In this document: positions 1 to 8,363 of the stretch, one piece after another | Numbering within the stretch: position 1 is the stretch's first letter | Layout of the letters: each line of letters starts with the position of its first letter | Assembly: GCA_022750115.1 (NCBI GenBank) | Contig: JAKIWI010000001.1 | Coordinates: 209,490 to 273,489, forward strand | From: Thermoplasmata archaeon | GTDB lineage: Archaea > Thermoplasmatota > Thermoplasmata > Lutacidiplasmatales > UBA184 | Length of the DNA stretch: 64,000 nucleotides | Direction of reading: 5' to 3' | Made by a program: the position numbers and the translations under genes | Notes under the pieces: generated by a model | What the model saw: the letters and a program-made list of their open reading frames with translations, nothing else | The model's database searches: none | What the model was told of the DNA's origin: nothing

Positions 1-74
1 GGAACGCGGCGGTTCTGCTTGACCTTGCGGAACAGTCGGGTCTTCCGCGCGAGCGATTTGCGTCGATTCGCCAT
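1..74 (-). CDS. rpl39e: Ribosomal protein L39e, partial (N-terminus)
   Basis: The ATG lies at 74-72 on the minus strand and the reading continues off the left edge of the window. The visible 24 residues are strongly basic and contain the KQNRRVP signature typical of L39e, a very short protein of the large-subunit exit tunnel. It follows the PDCD5-like and S19e genes on the same strand, which is a common archaeal order (S19e, PDCD5, L39e, then usually L31e and eIF6). The C-terminal half is outside the window, so completeness cannot be judged. Confidence 0.85.
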   Translation of the reverse strand, partial: MANRRKSLARKTRLFRKVKQNRRV

Positions 75-105
75 CTCGGTGGTCCCGGGGTAGAACGGTC
101 CCCTC

Positions 106-471
106 TTAACGGCGCGTGATGGTGATGTCGCGTCGCTCGGGCATGATCCGCTCGAGGAGCGCGCGAAGCGTCGTGTCATCGACCATCCGCTGGAGGCGCC
201 CGCTCGCCGCGAGCGAAAGGACCTGCTGCTCGACCGCCTGCGCGACCTCGGGCTTGGTGAGTCGGATCCGTCCGAGCCGCTCGCGCGCCTCGGGCGTCAG
301 GACCCGCCGCAGGGCTTCGGAACGTTCGGCGTCGCGCCGGTCGCGCTCGGCCTGCTGCTGCGCGTACGCCGCCGCGGTCGCGTTCGGGTTCTGCGCCCCT
401 TGCATGTCCTGGATCTGCTGCATGCGCCGCCGCCGCAGTTCGGCCAGCTCGGCGTCTCCGTCCGTCGCCAT
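106..471 (-). CDS. PDCD5/TFAR19-family DNA-binding protein
   Basis: This 121-residue protein matches the archaeal PDCD5 family in length and layout. It has a charged, Arg/Gln-rich helical N-terminus, a compact three-helix core containing LTPEARERLGRIRLTKPE, and a basic end. Family members bind nucleic acid; the archaeal role is not settled. It sits 18 nt downstream of the S19e gene and 31 nt upstream of L39e on the same strand, so co-transcription with ribosomal genes is likely. The ATG at 471 is the natural start. Confidence 0.88.
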   Translation of the reverse strand: MATDGDAELAELRRRRMQQIQDMQGAQNPNATAAAYAQQQAERDRRDAERSEALRRVLTPEARERLGRIRLTKPEVAQAVEQQVLSLAASGRLQRMVDDTTLRALLERIMPERRDITITRR

Positions 472-489
472 CGCGGCTCTCCGAGCCCG

Positions 490-945
490 TTAGAGGTACT
501 TGGCGAGTTCGGGGCGCTTCTCGGCGAGCTCCTTCAGGACGGTCCGCGAGACCGTGTCGAGAAGGCGCTGGCCCTCGGCGGAGATGCGCCGGCCGCGGTT
601 CTTCTGGCCCTGCAATAGGCCCGACTTCTCGAGCTGCTGGACAATCTCGCGAAGGACCGCGCGCGATGCCCTGCGAGCGTGATAGGGGGCGGAGCCGCGG
701 TCGCGCTTGCCGCCGTACTCGGCCGCGAGTCGCATGACGCCGCTCGGGCCGTTGAGGGAGATCTTGCGGAGGACCGACGCGCTCCGGACGTACCACCAGT
801 CCGGCTGGCTCGGGGCGCGCTGGGTGTGGACGCCGGTTCGCGCGAAGCTCGCCCACACCGGGGGCGTCACCGCGCTGCGTTGCTTGAGCTCGGTCGCGAC
901 CCTCGGCAGCAGTGCCGCTGCCGGCACGTCGTACGGATGGACCAT
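490..945 (-). CDS. rps19e: Ribosomal protein S19e
   Basis: A 151-residue protein of the small ribosomal subunit, present in archaea and eukaryotes only. The N-terminus (MVHPYDVPAAALLPRVA) aligns with the conserved family start and the body has the typical SVLRKI and YGGKRDRGS segments and a helical winged C-terminus. An upstream in-frame GTG at 960 exists, but the ATG at 945 matches the family start and lies about 30 nt from a TATA-like element at 971-982, consistent with a leaderless transcript. It is the first gene of a minus-strand operon with PDCD5 and L39e. Confidence 0.92.
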   Translation of the reverse strand: MVHPYDVPAAALLPRVATELKQRSAVTPPVWASFARTGVHTQRAPSQPDWWYVRSASVLRKISLNGPSGVMRLAAEYGGKRDRGSAPYHARRASRAVLREIVQQLEKSGLLQGQKNRGRRISAEGQRLLDTVSRTVLKELAEKRPELAKYL

Positions 946-970
946 GGAGGGGCCGACCACCCAGCAGTGG

Positions 971-982
971 TATTTTAAGATA
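971..982. promoter_or_regulatory. Shared bidirectional TATA element (S19e / MocA-like)
   Basis: The A/T-only-rich tract TATTTTAAGATA stands out in very GC-rich DNA and is nearly the same on both strands. Its centre is about 30 nt from the ATG at 1006 on the plus strand and about 31 nt from the ATG at 945 on the minus strand. That is the archaeal TATA-to-start-site spacing, so both divergent genes are probably leaderless and fired from one element. Confidence 0.6.
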
Positions 983-1005
983 CGCGCTGGGCTCGCCGAG
1001 AATCG

Positions 1006-1650
1006 ATGTCGGACGAGGATCGCTCATCGACCGAGCCCCCCGGCGCCGCCATCGTGCTCGCCGCCGGGGCGTCGAGCCGGTTCGAGGGCGCCGTGAAGGC
1101 GACCGTCCCGGTCGACGGAGAGCCGGCCGTGCGGCGCGTCGCCCGCATCGCGCGCGAGGCGGGTTTCGCTCCCGTGGTCATCGTGACCGGAGCGCATCGC
1201 AAGGTCGTCGTCGCCGCGCTCGGATCCCGTGAAGGGGAGATCGTCGATAACCCGGACTGGGAGAGGGGCCGGACCGGTTCGATCCAGGCCGGACTCGCCG
1301 CCGTCGGCGATCCGAGTGCCGTCCTCCTGTGGCCGGTGGACCACCCGTTCGCCGGACCCATGACCGTCGACGCCTTGCGGGACCGTGCGAAGTCCGACGC
1401 GATGGCCGTCTGGTTCGTGCCGACGTTCGAGGGCCGCGGCGGGCACCCGGTGCTCCTCACTTCTCCGACGTTCGACGCGATCCGTTCGCTCTCCCTCGAG
1501 GCTCCGTTGCGCTCGCTCCTGCCCCGATTCGGTCCCCAGGTCGTTCGGGTGCCGGTCCGCGATGCCGGAGTGGTCGCCAACATCGATACGCGGGCGGCGT
1601 ACGACGCCGTCGAGACCGAACGATCGGAGGGTCGGTGGACCGGCGACTGA
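1006..1650 (+). CDS. MobA/MocA-like nucleotidyltransferase (molybdenum cofactor maturation)
   Basis: A 214-residue NTP-transferase. The N-terminal nucleotide-binding motif reads IVLAAGASSRFEGAVK, and the magnesium-binding WPVDHPF motif lies near residue 107, as in MocA/CoxD-type molybdopterin cytidylyltransferases. Such enzymes add CMP (or GMP) to the pterin for xanthine-oxidase-family hydroxylases. It is the first gene of the operon that encodes a complete hydroxylase, and its end overlaps the XdhC-like gene by 16 nt, so it is very likely a dedicated maturation factor. The leaderless ATG at 1006 fits the TATA element at 971-982. Confidence 0.82.
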   Translation: MSDEDRSSTEPPGAAIVLAAGASSRFEGAVKATVPVDGEPAVRRVARIAREAGFAPVVIVTGAHRKVVVAALGSREGEIVDNPDWERGRTGSIQAGLAAVGDPSAVLLWPVDHPFAGPMTVDALRDRAKSDAMAVWFVPTFEGRGGHPVLLTSPTFDAIRSLSLEAPLRSLLPRFGPQVVRVPVRDAGVVANIDTRAAYDAVETERSEGRWTGD

Positions 1651-2453
1651 CCAGAGAGGCGCTCCGATTGCTGGAGCTCCACCAATCGTTCGTGCGCGCC
1701 ACCGTCGTTCGAGCGGTCGGCTCCGTACCGGGGAAGCTGGGCGCCTCGATGCTCATGCGAGCCGACGGGACGACGATGGGAACGGTCGGGGGAGCGGCCC
1801 TTGAGGAGCGGATTCGCGATCTGGCCCGGTCGGCCCTGGAGACGGGAGAGGGAGGACTCCACCACTTCGACCTGCGGAGCTGGCAGCCCGGCGGTCTGCC
1901 GAGCCTGTGTGGTGGCGAGGTCGACATCGCCGTCGAGTACGTCGCCGCGCGACCGAGGATCTTGCTCTGGGGAGGGGGCCACGTCGCCGAGTCGGTTGCA
2001 CGACTCCTGCCCCCTCTAGAGTACGACTACACCGTCGCCGACGACCGACCCGAGTGGGTCGGGGCGGACCGCTTCCCCGAGGCCGAGCGCCGGCTCGTCG
2101 TCGAACCGGTTCGGCTGTTCGACGAGATCGACCCGGCGCAGTTCACGCACCTGTACGTCCTGGGCTACGACGCGGGAAAGGACACCGACGTTCTCGCGAT
2201 CGCGGCGACGCGCTTCCCCGGGGAGGTCGGGCTGATCGCCAGCACGTCGAAACGGACCCGCATCACCGCCGAACTCCGCAACCGAGGCGTTCCCGAGGAG
2301 TCGGTCGCCCGGATCCGATCCCCCGTGGGAATAGCGATCGGAGCGCGAACGCCGGCGGAAATCGCCGTCAGCATTGTCGCCGAGGTCGTGAGAGACGCCC
2401 GCGCGGGGCCGAGGCATATGAACCCCCGCGCCTCCCCGCCGGACGATGGGTGA
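1635..2453 (+). CDS. XdhC/CoxI-family molybdenum hydroxylase maturation protein
   Basis: A 272-residue protein from GTG 1635, overlapping the previous gene. The N-terminal XdhC/CoxI domain contains VVRAVGSVPGKLGASMLM and TVGGAALEERI; the C-terminal Rossmann domain opens with ILLWGGGHVAESVARLL. XdhC proteins bind molybdenum cofactor, promote its sulfuration and insert it into the large subunit of xanthine-dehydrogenase-family enzymes. The overlap at both ends (16 nt upstream, 8 nt downstream) indicates translational coupling with the enzyme subunits. Longer in-frame extensions upstream lack similarity and run inside the preceding gene, so GTG 1635 is preferred. Confidence 0.85.
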   Translation: MDRRLTREALRLLELHQSFVRATVVRAVGSVPGKLGASMLMRADGTTMGTVGGAALEERIRDLARSALETGEGGLHHFDLRSWQPGGLPSLCGGEVDIAVEYVAARPRILLWGGGHVAESVARLLPPLEYDYTVADDRPEWVGADRFPEAERRLVVEPVRLFDEIDPAQFTHLYVLGYDAGKDTDVLAIAATRFPGEVGLIASTSKRTRITAELRNRGVPEESVARIRSPVGIAIGARTPAEIAVSIVAEVVRDARAGPRHMNPRASPPDDG

Positions 2454-2931
2454 GGGCATGGGGGAGTCCACGCCGGTCCGGCTCCGCGTGAACGGGGTCA
2501 CGACCGCCCTCGTTTGCCCGCCGGAGCGGATCCTGCTCGACCTCCTCCGCGAGGACCTCAACCTGACCGGGACGAAGCGGGGCTGCGACCTGGGCACGTG
2601 CGGCTGCTGCACCGTCTGGGTCGACGGAAAACCGGTCCTCAGCTGCCTCACGCTCGCCCGGCTGGTCAGCGGACGCGACATCACCACCATCGAGGGGGTG
2701 ACGCCGGCGTCGGGGCTGTCCGACCTGCAACGTGCGTTCGTCGACCACGGGGCGACGCAGTGTGGATTCTGCACCCCCGGGTTTGTGATGACCGCCACCG
2801 CCCTCCTGCGAGACCATCCGCATCCGACGAAGCCCGAGATCGAGCGCGCCATCGCGGGCAACCTGTGCCGTTGCACGGGCTACATCAAGATCGTCGAGGC
2901 CGTCGCCGCCACCGCCGAGGGACGGCCCTAA
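2446..2931 (+). CDS. hcrC: 2Fe-2S subunit of 4-hydroxybenzoyl-CoA reductase-like enzyme (HcrC-like)
   Basis: A 161-residue iron-sulfur subunit of the xanthine oxidase family. The plant-type [2Fe-2S] site is formed by Cys47, Cys52, Cys55 and Cys67, and the second, four-helix [2Fe-2S] site by Cys106, Cys109, Cys141 and Cys143 (QCGFC and CRCTGY motifs). It relays electrons between the molybdenum subunit and the FAD subunit. The family is certain; the substrate assignment comes from the FAD subunit three genes on. The start overlaps the XdhC-like stop by 8 nt; Met5 (2458) is an alternative start. Confidence 0.88.
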   Translation: MGEGMGESTPVRLRVNGVTTALVCPPERILLDLLREDLNLTGTKRGCDLGTCGCCTVWVDGKPVLSCLTLARLVSGRDITTIEGVTPASGLSDLQRAFVDHGATQCGFCTPGFVMTATALLRDHPHPTKPEIERAIAGNLCRCTGYIKIVEAVAATAEGRP

Positions 2932-2932
2932 G

Positions 2933-5266
2933 ATGGCCGCCCCCGACGCCCCGGCTCCGACCTACCGGCTGATCGGGACACGAATCCCGTACATCGAAGG
3001 TCCCCTGAAGGTCACCGGACGCGCGGAGTACACGGACGACATCAAGCGCTCGGGCCAGCTGATCGCTCGCCTGCTGAGGTCGCCGTGGCCGCATGCGCGT
3101 CTGCGGTCGATCAACGTCGAGAAAGCGCGCGCCATGCCCGGCGTCGCCGCGGTCCTGACGGGCGAGAAGTACCCGACGCCGTTCGGCGTGCTCCCCATCA
3201 CGCACGACGAGACCGCGATCGCCGTCGGCAAGGTGCGGTACATCGGCGACATCCTCGCCGCGGTGGCGGCCTCGGACGAGGCAACCGCCGACCGCGCACT
3301 CGAAGCGATCGAGGTCGACATCGAACCGCTCCCGGACTATCCGGAACCGCAGGGCGGAACGATCGCCGTCGCCGAACCGATCCACGCTCGCGGCCTGAAC
3401 GGGACGAACATCCAGAAGGAGGTCGTCCAGCACTTTGGCGACGTCGACGCGGCGTTCGCGAAGGCCCACGCGACCGTGCGAGTCCGCGGGACGTTCGCGG
3501 GCGTCACGCACGCGTTCACCGAACCGATGGCGACGATCGCCGAGGCGACGCCGGACGGCCGCCTCACGGTGTGGAGCGCGACGCAGGTCCCCCACTACCT
3601 CCATCGCGCGCTCTCCGAGGTGCTCGGCATCCCGATGCACCGGATCCGCGTGATCAAGCCGGAGGTTGGCGGCGGGTTCGGGGGGAAGTCCGACCCGCTC
3701 CCGCATGAGATCATCTGCGCTGCCCTCTCCCTCGAGACCGGCCGGCCCGTCAAGATCCTGTTCGACCGCGAGGACGTCTTCGTGACGAACCACGGTCGGC
3801 ACCCGACGAAGAACGACGTGCGGATCGCGGTCGACGCGGACGGACGCATCCTCGCCTACGACATCGAGGCGCTCATCGACGGCGGCGCATGGAGCTCGTT
3901 CGGTACGGTCACGACGTACTACAACGGGGTCCTGTCGATGGGCCCGTACCGCGTCCCCAACTTCCGCTACCACGGTCGGCGGGTCTACACGACCAAGCCC
4001 CCGAGCGGCGCCATGCGGGCGCACGGGGGCACGAACATCCGCTACTCGGTCGAGCTCGCGCTCGACGACCTCGCCGAACGGCTCGGCATCGACCCGTTCG
4101 ACCTCCGGGAGCGCAACGCGCTCCCGCCGCACTCGACGACCGTCAACCAGTTCCGGATCACCTCCACGTCTTTCGTCAAGTGCCTGCACGCGGCCCGCGA
4201 ACGGAGCGGCTGGGACCAGAAGTACCGGAAACTCCCGTATGGGAAAGGCGTCGGGCTCGGCTGCGGGTTCTACATCTCGGGCTCGAATTCGCCGATCCAC
4301 TTCACGCCGAAGATGCCCCAATGCACGGTGCACCTGAAGGCCGACATGGACGGCGGCATCGCCGTCCACTGTATGCAGGCCGACATCGGGCAGGGGTCGA
4401 ACACGCTGCTCGCGGCCATCGTCGCGGAGGTCGTGGGCGTCGACCTGGATCGCGTGCACATCATGCGGGTCGACTCTGACGTTTCGCCGGTCGACATCGG
4501 GAGCTACTCGAGCCGCGTCACGTTCATGATGGGCAACGCCGCCCGCCAGGCGGCCGAGTCGCTGCGGGACCAGCTGATCCGCGCGGCGTCGCGCCTGACG
4601 GGCTACCCGCCCGCCCAGCTCGAGGTCGCGCACGAGAAGATCCGTGTCCGCCATCGGCCCGACATCGCCGTCGACTACCTCGCGGCCCTGCACGCTGCCA
4701 TGGAGCGCACGGGCGCGCTTCTCGCGACCGGCGCGTACAACTCGCCTCCCATGGGCGGCGACTTCAAGGGAGCGCGGGCGGGGACCGCGCCGGCGTACTC
4801 CTTCGCCGCGTACGTGGCGCAGGTCGACGTCGACGTCGAGACCGGCGTCTACCGGGTCGAGAAGGTCTGGGCCGCGTTCGACTGCGGCCGCGTGCTCAAC
4901 CGGCTTGCCGTCGAGGGGCAGATCGAGGGCTCGATCCACATGGGCCTCGGCCAGATGATGGGCGAGGCGATGAGCTACCGCGGGGCGCGGCTGATGAACC
5001 CGTCGCTGCTCGATTACAAGATCCCGATGCCCCAGCAGATGCCCGAGGTCGAGTGCCTCCTCGTCGGCGACGACGACCCCGAGGGGCCGTTCGGGGGAAA
5101 AGAGGCGGGCGAGGGCCCGCTCATCGCGACGCTCCCCGCGGTCGGCAACGCGCTCCACGATGCCGTCGGCGTCCGCTATCACGACCTGCCGGTCACCCCG
5201 GACAAGGTGCTCCGCGGCATTGAGGTCCGCGAGCAGTCCGGCCGCGCCTGGAAGGGGGTCGGCTAG
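2933..5266 (+). CDS. hcrA: Molybdenum subunit of 4-hydroxybenzoyl-CoA reductase-like enzyme (HcrA-like)
   Basis: A 777-residue catalytic subunit of the xanthine oxidase family. GGGFGGK near residue 246 is the conserved molybdopterin-binding loop, the segment PSGAMRAHGGTN near residue 355 resembles that of 4-hydroxybenzoyl-CoA reductases, and the catalytic glutamate lies in GGKEAGEGPL near residue 725. It lacks the AYRCSFR loop of true CO dehydrogenase. HCR removes the phenolic hydroxyl of 4-hydroxybenzoyl-CoA with low-potential electrons to give benzoyl-CoA. It starts 1 nt after the HcrC stop and its stop overlaps the next start. The exact substrate remains an inference. Confidence 0.85.
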   Translation: MAAPDAPAPTYRLIGTRIPYIEGPLKVTGRAEYTDDIKRSGQLIARLLRSPWPHARLRSINVEKARAMPGVAAVLTGEKYPTPFGVLPITHDETAIAVGKVRYIGDILAAVAASDEATADRALEAIEVDIEPLPDYPEPQGGTIAVAEPIHARGLNGTNIQKEVVQHFGDVDAAFAKAHATVRVRGTFAGVTHAFTEPMATIAEATPDGRLTVWSATQVPHYLHRALSEVLGIPMHRIRVIKPEVGGGFGGKSDPLPHEIICAALSLETGRPVKILFDREDVFVTNHGRHPTKNDVRIAVDADGRILAYDIEALIDGGAWSSFGTVTTYYNGVLSMGPYRVPNFRYHGRRVYTTKPPSGAMRAHGGTNIRYSVELALDDLAERLGIDPFDLRERNALPPHSTTVNQFRITSTSFVKCLHAARERSGWDQKYRKLPYGKGVGLGCGFYISGSNSPIHFTPKMPQCTVHLKADMDGGIAVHCMQADIGQGSNTLLAAIVAEVVGVDLDRVHIMRVDSDVSPVDIGSYSSRVTFMMGNAARQAAESLRDQLIRAASRLTGYPPAQLEVAHEKIRVRHRPDIAVDYLAALHAAMERTGALLATGAYNSPPMGGDFKGARAGTAPAYSFAAYVAQVDVDVETGVYRVEKVWAAFDCGRVLNRLAVEGQIEGSIHMGLGQMMGEAMSYRGARLMNPSLLDYKIPMPQQMPEVECLLVGDDDPEGPFGGKEAGEGPLIATLPAVGNALHDAVGVRYHDLPVTPDKVLRGIEVREQSGRAWKGVG

Positions 5267-6258
5267 TGCACCTCGACCCGTTCGAGCTCCATCGGCCGTC
5301 GAGCGTCGAGGAGACGGTCTCGCTCGCGGGCCGGCTCGCCCCGGCCTTCGACTACATCGCCGGCGGGACCGACCTTTTGCCGAACTACAAGATGCGCCTC
5401 AACGTCCGCCCGAACCTCATCGCCCTGGAGGACGTCTCCGAACTCCGAGGCATTTCGCTCGACCGCGTGGGAGCGATGGTGCGCCTCGGCGAGCTTGAGA
5501 CCGACCCGGCGTTCGGGAGCGCCTACCGGGGCGTCGTCGAGGCGGCCGCGGAGGTCGCGACGCCGCTCGTGCGGGCCAGCGGTACCGTCGGCGGAAACCT
5601 GCTGGTCGAGACGCGGTGCTTCTTCTTCAACCAGAGTTTCCCGTGGCGGAAGAGCCTCGGGTTCTGCCTCAAGGCCGACGGGGACAAGTGCCACGTCGTC
5701 CCGCAGAAGGAGAAGTGCTACGCCACGTTCTCCGGCGACCTCGCGCCCACGCTGGCGGTGCTCGATGCCGAGGTCGAGGTCGCCGGACCGGACGGGCGAC
5801 GCCGGGTCCCGGTCGCGTCCCTGTACGATGCTTCGGGCGACGGCATCCAGCGCCACCACCTCCGGCCTTCCGAACTGATCGTCGCGGTCCACTTTCCACC
5901 CGAAGCGCGCACCCTGCGAGGGTCGTACCGCAAGCTGCGAATCCGACCATCGTTCGACTTCCCGGAGCTCGGAGTCGCGGTCGCGGCCCGGCAGAGCGCC
6001 GACGGAGGCGTCGAGCGCCTCGCGCTCTCGGTCGGTGGGCTGGAGACGTACCCCCGGCGGTTCGACGATCTGACCCGCCGACTGGTCGGGGAGCGCCCGA
6101 CGATCGCGAAGGTCCGCGAGCTCGCGGACGCGGTCCGCCAACTCGTCCGGCCCGTCCACAACACCGCGCTCGCGCCGGACTACCGACGCAAGATGGCCGG
6201 CGTCTACGTGCGCCGCAGCGTCGCCGAGATCCTCGGAGTCGCGGAGGAGACGCGGTGA
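5266..6258 (+). CDS. hcrB: FAD/[4Fe-4S] subunit of 4-hydroxybenzoyl-CoA reductase-like enzyme (HcrB-like)
   Basis: A 330-residue flavoprotein subunit. FAD-binding loops include IAGGTDLLPN (31-40) and ASGTVGGNLL (104-113). Just after the second loop is an insertion with Cys118, Cys134, Cys142 and Cys151. Their spacing (16, 8, 9) is the spacing I recall for the ligands of the extra [4Fe-4S] cluster in 4-hydroxybenzoyl-CoA reductase beta subunit, and flanking text such as FNQSFPWRKS and CHVV also fits. Ordinary xanthine or CO dehydrogenase FAD subunits lack this insert. GTG 5266 overlaps the HcrA TAG by one base; the stop overlaps the next gene. Confidence 0.88.
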   Translation: MHLDPFELHRPSSVEETVSLAGRLAPAFDYIAGGTDLLPNYKMRLNVRPNLIALEDVSELRGISLDRVGAMVRLGELETDPAFGSAYRGVVEAAAEVATPLVRASGTVGGNLLVETRCFFFNQSFPWRKSLGFCLKADGDKCHVVPQKEKCYATFSGDLAPTLAVLDAEVEVAGPDGRRRVPVASLYDASGDGIQRHHLRPSELIVAVHFPPEARTLRGSYRKLRIRPSFDFPELGVAVAARQSADGGVERLALSVGGLETYPRRFDDLTRRLVGERPTIAKVRELADAVRQLVRPVHNTALAPDYRRKMAGVYVRRSVAEILGVAEETR

Positions 6259-6719
6259 GCGACGGGCCGACGTTCGAGCTGATCCCGACCGAGCGGCTGA
6301 AAATTCACGAGGAGGTCCGGCCCGAGCTCGTCGCCGAGCTGGTCGAGCGGATCCGGCGCGATGGCTTCGTCCAGGAGCCGATCTGGGTCGCCCGCGGCTC
6401 CGACGTCGTGCTGAACGGTCACCACCGCCTGGCCGCGCTGCGGGCCCTCGGGGCCCAGCGAATCCCCGCCTGGGTGTTCGAGTACGAGTCCGACGCGGTC
6501 GTCCTCGAGCGGTGGGACGATGGACCGCGGCTCGCGAAGCCCGACGTGGTCGAACGGGCTCGGTCGGGACTCCCGTACCCGCCGAAAACGACCAAGCATC
6601 TCGTCCAGCCGATGCCGCCGTCCCGTCCCACGTCGCTCGAACTTCTCGGCGTCCCGCTCGTTCAGGTGCGGCCCGCGGGGCCGCGAGCGGAATCGTCCCG
6701 CGCGCCCGACGGCCGGTAG
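6255..6719 (+). CDS. SerK/ParB-like nuclease-fold protein (possible free-serine kinase)
   Basis: A 154-residue ParB/sulfiredoxin-fold protein. The core motif VVLNGHHRLAALRALG matches the DGHHR-type active region of archaeal SerK, which phosphorylates free L-serine for cysteine or glucose metabolism, and the C-terminal LPYPPKTTKH tail also resembles SerK rather than plasmid ParB. GTG 6255 overlaps the HcrB stop by 4 nt, so it is the last gene of the hydroxylase operon. Its 3' end overlaps convergent purN by 58 nt. The first residue of the usual D-G-H-H motif is Asn here. A plain ParB-domain regulator is the alternative. Confidence 0.6.
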   Translation: MSDGPTFELIPTERLKIHEEVRPELVAELVERIRRDGFVQEPIWVARGSDVVLNGHHRLAALRALGAQRIPAWVFEYESDAVVLERWDDGPRLAKPDVVERARSGLPYPPKTTKHLVQPMPPSRPTSLELLGVPLVQVRPAGPRAESSRAPDGR

Positions 6720-7312
6720 GGGAGGCGCCAGCGCCCGGCGGCGAACCGCGCGACCGTTTCGCGCAGCAACCGGCGCTCGACGAGCTGCGTCTGCGCTTGG
6801 AGGCTTTCGGGGGTCGACCCCGAGGGGACGCGGAAGCGCTCCTGGAGCAGCACGGGGCCGGCGTCGACGTCGGCCGTCACGAGGTGGACCGTCGCGCCCG
6901 ACTCGAGGTCTCGGGCCGACAAGATCGATTCGTAGACGCGGCGGCCGTAGTGTCCCGCGCCGCCGTGGCGAGGGAGGAGGGACGGGTGGACGTTGACGAC
7001 CCGTCCGATCCATCCGGTCAGCCACTCCACCGGAAGGATCGACCGAAGGCCCGCGAGTACGACCAGTTCGACGCCGGCCGGTCGCAGCGCGGCGTCGAGG
7101 GCCTTCGCGACGTCCCGCGGCGGTTCGCCTTGCATCGGCACCACGGTGGATGGGATGCTCCGCCGGGCGGCGACCTCGAGGGCCGGCACCCCGGGACGGT
7201 CGGCGATCACCACGACCACCGACGCCCCGAGCTGCGGGGCCGACTCGGCGAGCGCGTCCAGGGTCGTACCCGCTCCGCTGACGAGCACCCCGACGCGGAG
7301 TGGGGCGCTCAC
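6662..7312 (-). CDS. purN: Phosphoribosylglycinamide formyltransferase
   Basis: A 216-residue formyltransferase of purine synthesis, adding the formyl group from formyl-tetrahydrofolate to GAR. The N-terminus GVLVSGAGTTLDALAE is the nucleotide-substrate loop; VVNVHPSLLP supplies the catalytic Asn and His, and VHLVTADVDAGPVLLQ supplies the catalytic Asp and folate-side residues. Length is normal for PurN. It starts at GTG 7312, 83 nt downstream of tfb on the same strand. The last 58 nt lie antisense to the SerK-like gene. Confidence 0.9.
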   Translation of the reverse strand: MSAPLRVGVLVSGAGTTLDALAESAPQLGASVVVVIADRPGVPALEVAARRSIPSTVVPMQGEPPRDVAKALDAALRPAGVELVVLAGLRSILPVEWLTGWIGRVVNVHPSLLPRHGGAGHYGRRVYESILSARDLESGATVHLVTADVDAGPVLLQERFRVPSGSTPESLQAQTQLVERRLLRETVARFAAGRWRLPYRPSGARDDSARGPAGRT

Positions 7313-7394
7313 GAGGAGCCTCGAGTCACCGCGCGCGCCACCACGGGACGCGGCCGCAGGGACGTCGGCCGGCGCATGGCGCCCTCCTCGGGCG

Positions 7395-8363
7395 CTATAG
7401 CATCACGCGGAGGTTCAGCTTCTCGGTGAGCTCCTTGTACCGGTTGCGGATCGTCACCTCGGTGACGCCCGCGACTTCGGCGACCTCGCGCTGGGTGCGG
7501 CGCTCGCCGCATTGCACGCTCGCGATGTAGATCGCCGCGGCGGCGACCCCCGTCGGACCGCGACCGCTCGTGAGCTCGCGCTCGGTCGCCTCCTTCAGGA
7601 TCTCGTTCGCGCGGGTCTGGATCTCTCCCTTCAGTTTGAGCTCGGAGCAGAACCGCTGGATGTAGTCCTGCGGACGCGTCGGCATCAACTTGAGCTTCAG
7701 CTCGCGCGTCATGAACCGGTACGTCCGACCGATCTCCTTCCGCCCGATGCGCGACTTGCTCGCAATCTCGTCGAGCGTCCGGGGGACGTTGCATTGCCGG
7801 CAGCTGCCGTAGAGGGAGGCGGCGACGACGCCCTCGATCGAGCGGCCGCGGATCAGGTTGCGGTTGACGGCCTTCCGGTAGATCATCGCCGCCGTCTCGC
7901 GCACGTTCCGCGGGAGGGCCATGGACGAGGCGATCCGGTCGAGCTCGGCGAGAGCGAACGCGAGATTGCGCTCGGTCGCGTTGGACACGCGGATGCGCCG
8001 CTGCCACTTCCGAAGCCGGTAGAGCTGCGCCCGGTTGCGGGTGGGGATCGACTTCCCGTACGGGTCGCGGTTCTTCCAGCCGATCTCCGTCGAGAGTCCC
8101 TTGTCGTGGATCGTGAGGGTCGTCGGTGCTCCCGTACGGGCGCGCTTCTCCCCTTGCTCGGCGTCGAACGCCCGCCATTCCGGGCCCTGGTCGATCATCC
8201 CCTCTTCGAGGACGAGACCGCACTCGTCGCAGACGAGCTCGCCGCGCTCGTAGTCCCGCGTCAGGTGGGTCGAGCCGCAGTTCGTGCAACGGGTGGGGAC
8301 CGCCATGTCCGCGGGGGACGGAGCGGGTTTCTCGCCGTTGGTGGCCGTTTCATCCTGCTGCAT
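7395..8363 (-). CDS. tfb: Transcription initiation factor TFB
   Basis: A 322-residue archaeal TFIIB homologue. The zinc ribbon (CTNCG...CDECG) is at about residues 25-48, followed by the B-reader/linker with the [18 protein letters not shown] segment and two cyclin repeats (about 125-215 and 220-310). It recruits RNA polymerase to TBP-bound TATA elements of the kind seen throughout this window. ATG 8363 is favoured over a GTG 48 nt upstream because the family begins close to the ribbon. It overlaps the Gar1-like gene by 14 nt; gar1-tfb adjacency is common in archaea. Confidence 0.95.
   Translation of the reverse strand: MQQDETATNGEKPAPSPADMAVPTRCTNCGSTHLTRDYERGELVCDECGLVLEEGMIDQGPEWRAFDAEQGEKRARTGAPTTLTIHDKGLSTEIGWKNRDPYGKSIPTRNRAQLYRLRKWQRRIRVSNATERNLAFALAELDRIASSMALPRNVRETAAMIYRKAVNRNLIRGRSIEGVVAASLYGSCRQCNVPRTLDEIASKSRIGRKEIGRTYRFMTRELKLKLMPTRPQDYIQRFCSELKLKGEIQTRANEILKEATERELTSGRGPTGVAAAAIYIASVQCGERRTQREVAEVAGVTEVTIRNRYKELTEKLNLRVML

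Noticed and set aside
2885..5182. A 765-residue open frame on the minus strand
   Set aside because: It lies wholly antisense to the HcrA-like gene, is Arg/Asp/Val-rich without domain motifs, and arises from the high GC codon pattern.
7310..7378. A 22-codon ATG frame overlapping the purN start
   Set aside because: Arg/Pro-rich and without features; could be a leader frame but there is nothing beyond the overlap to support it.
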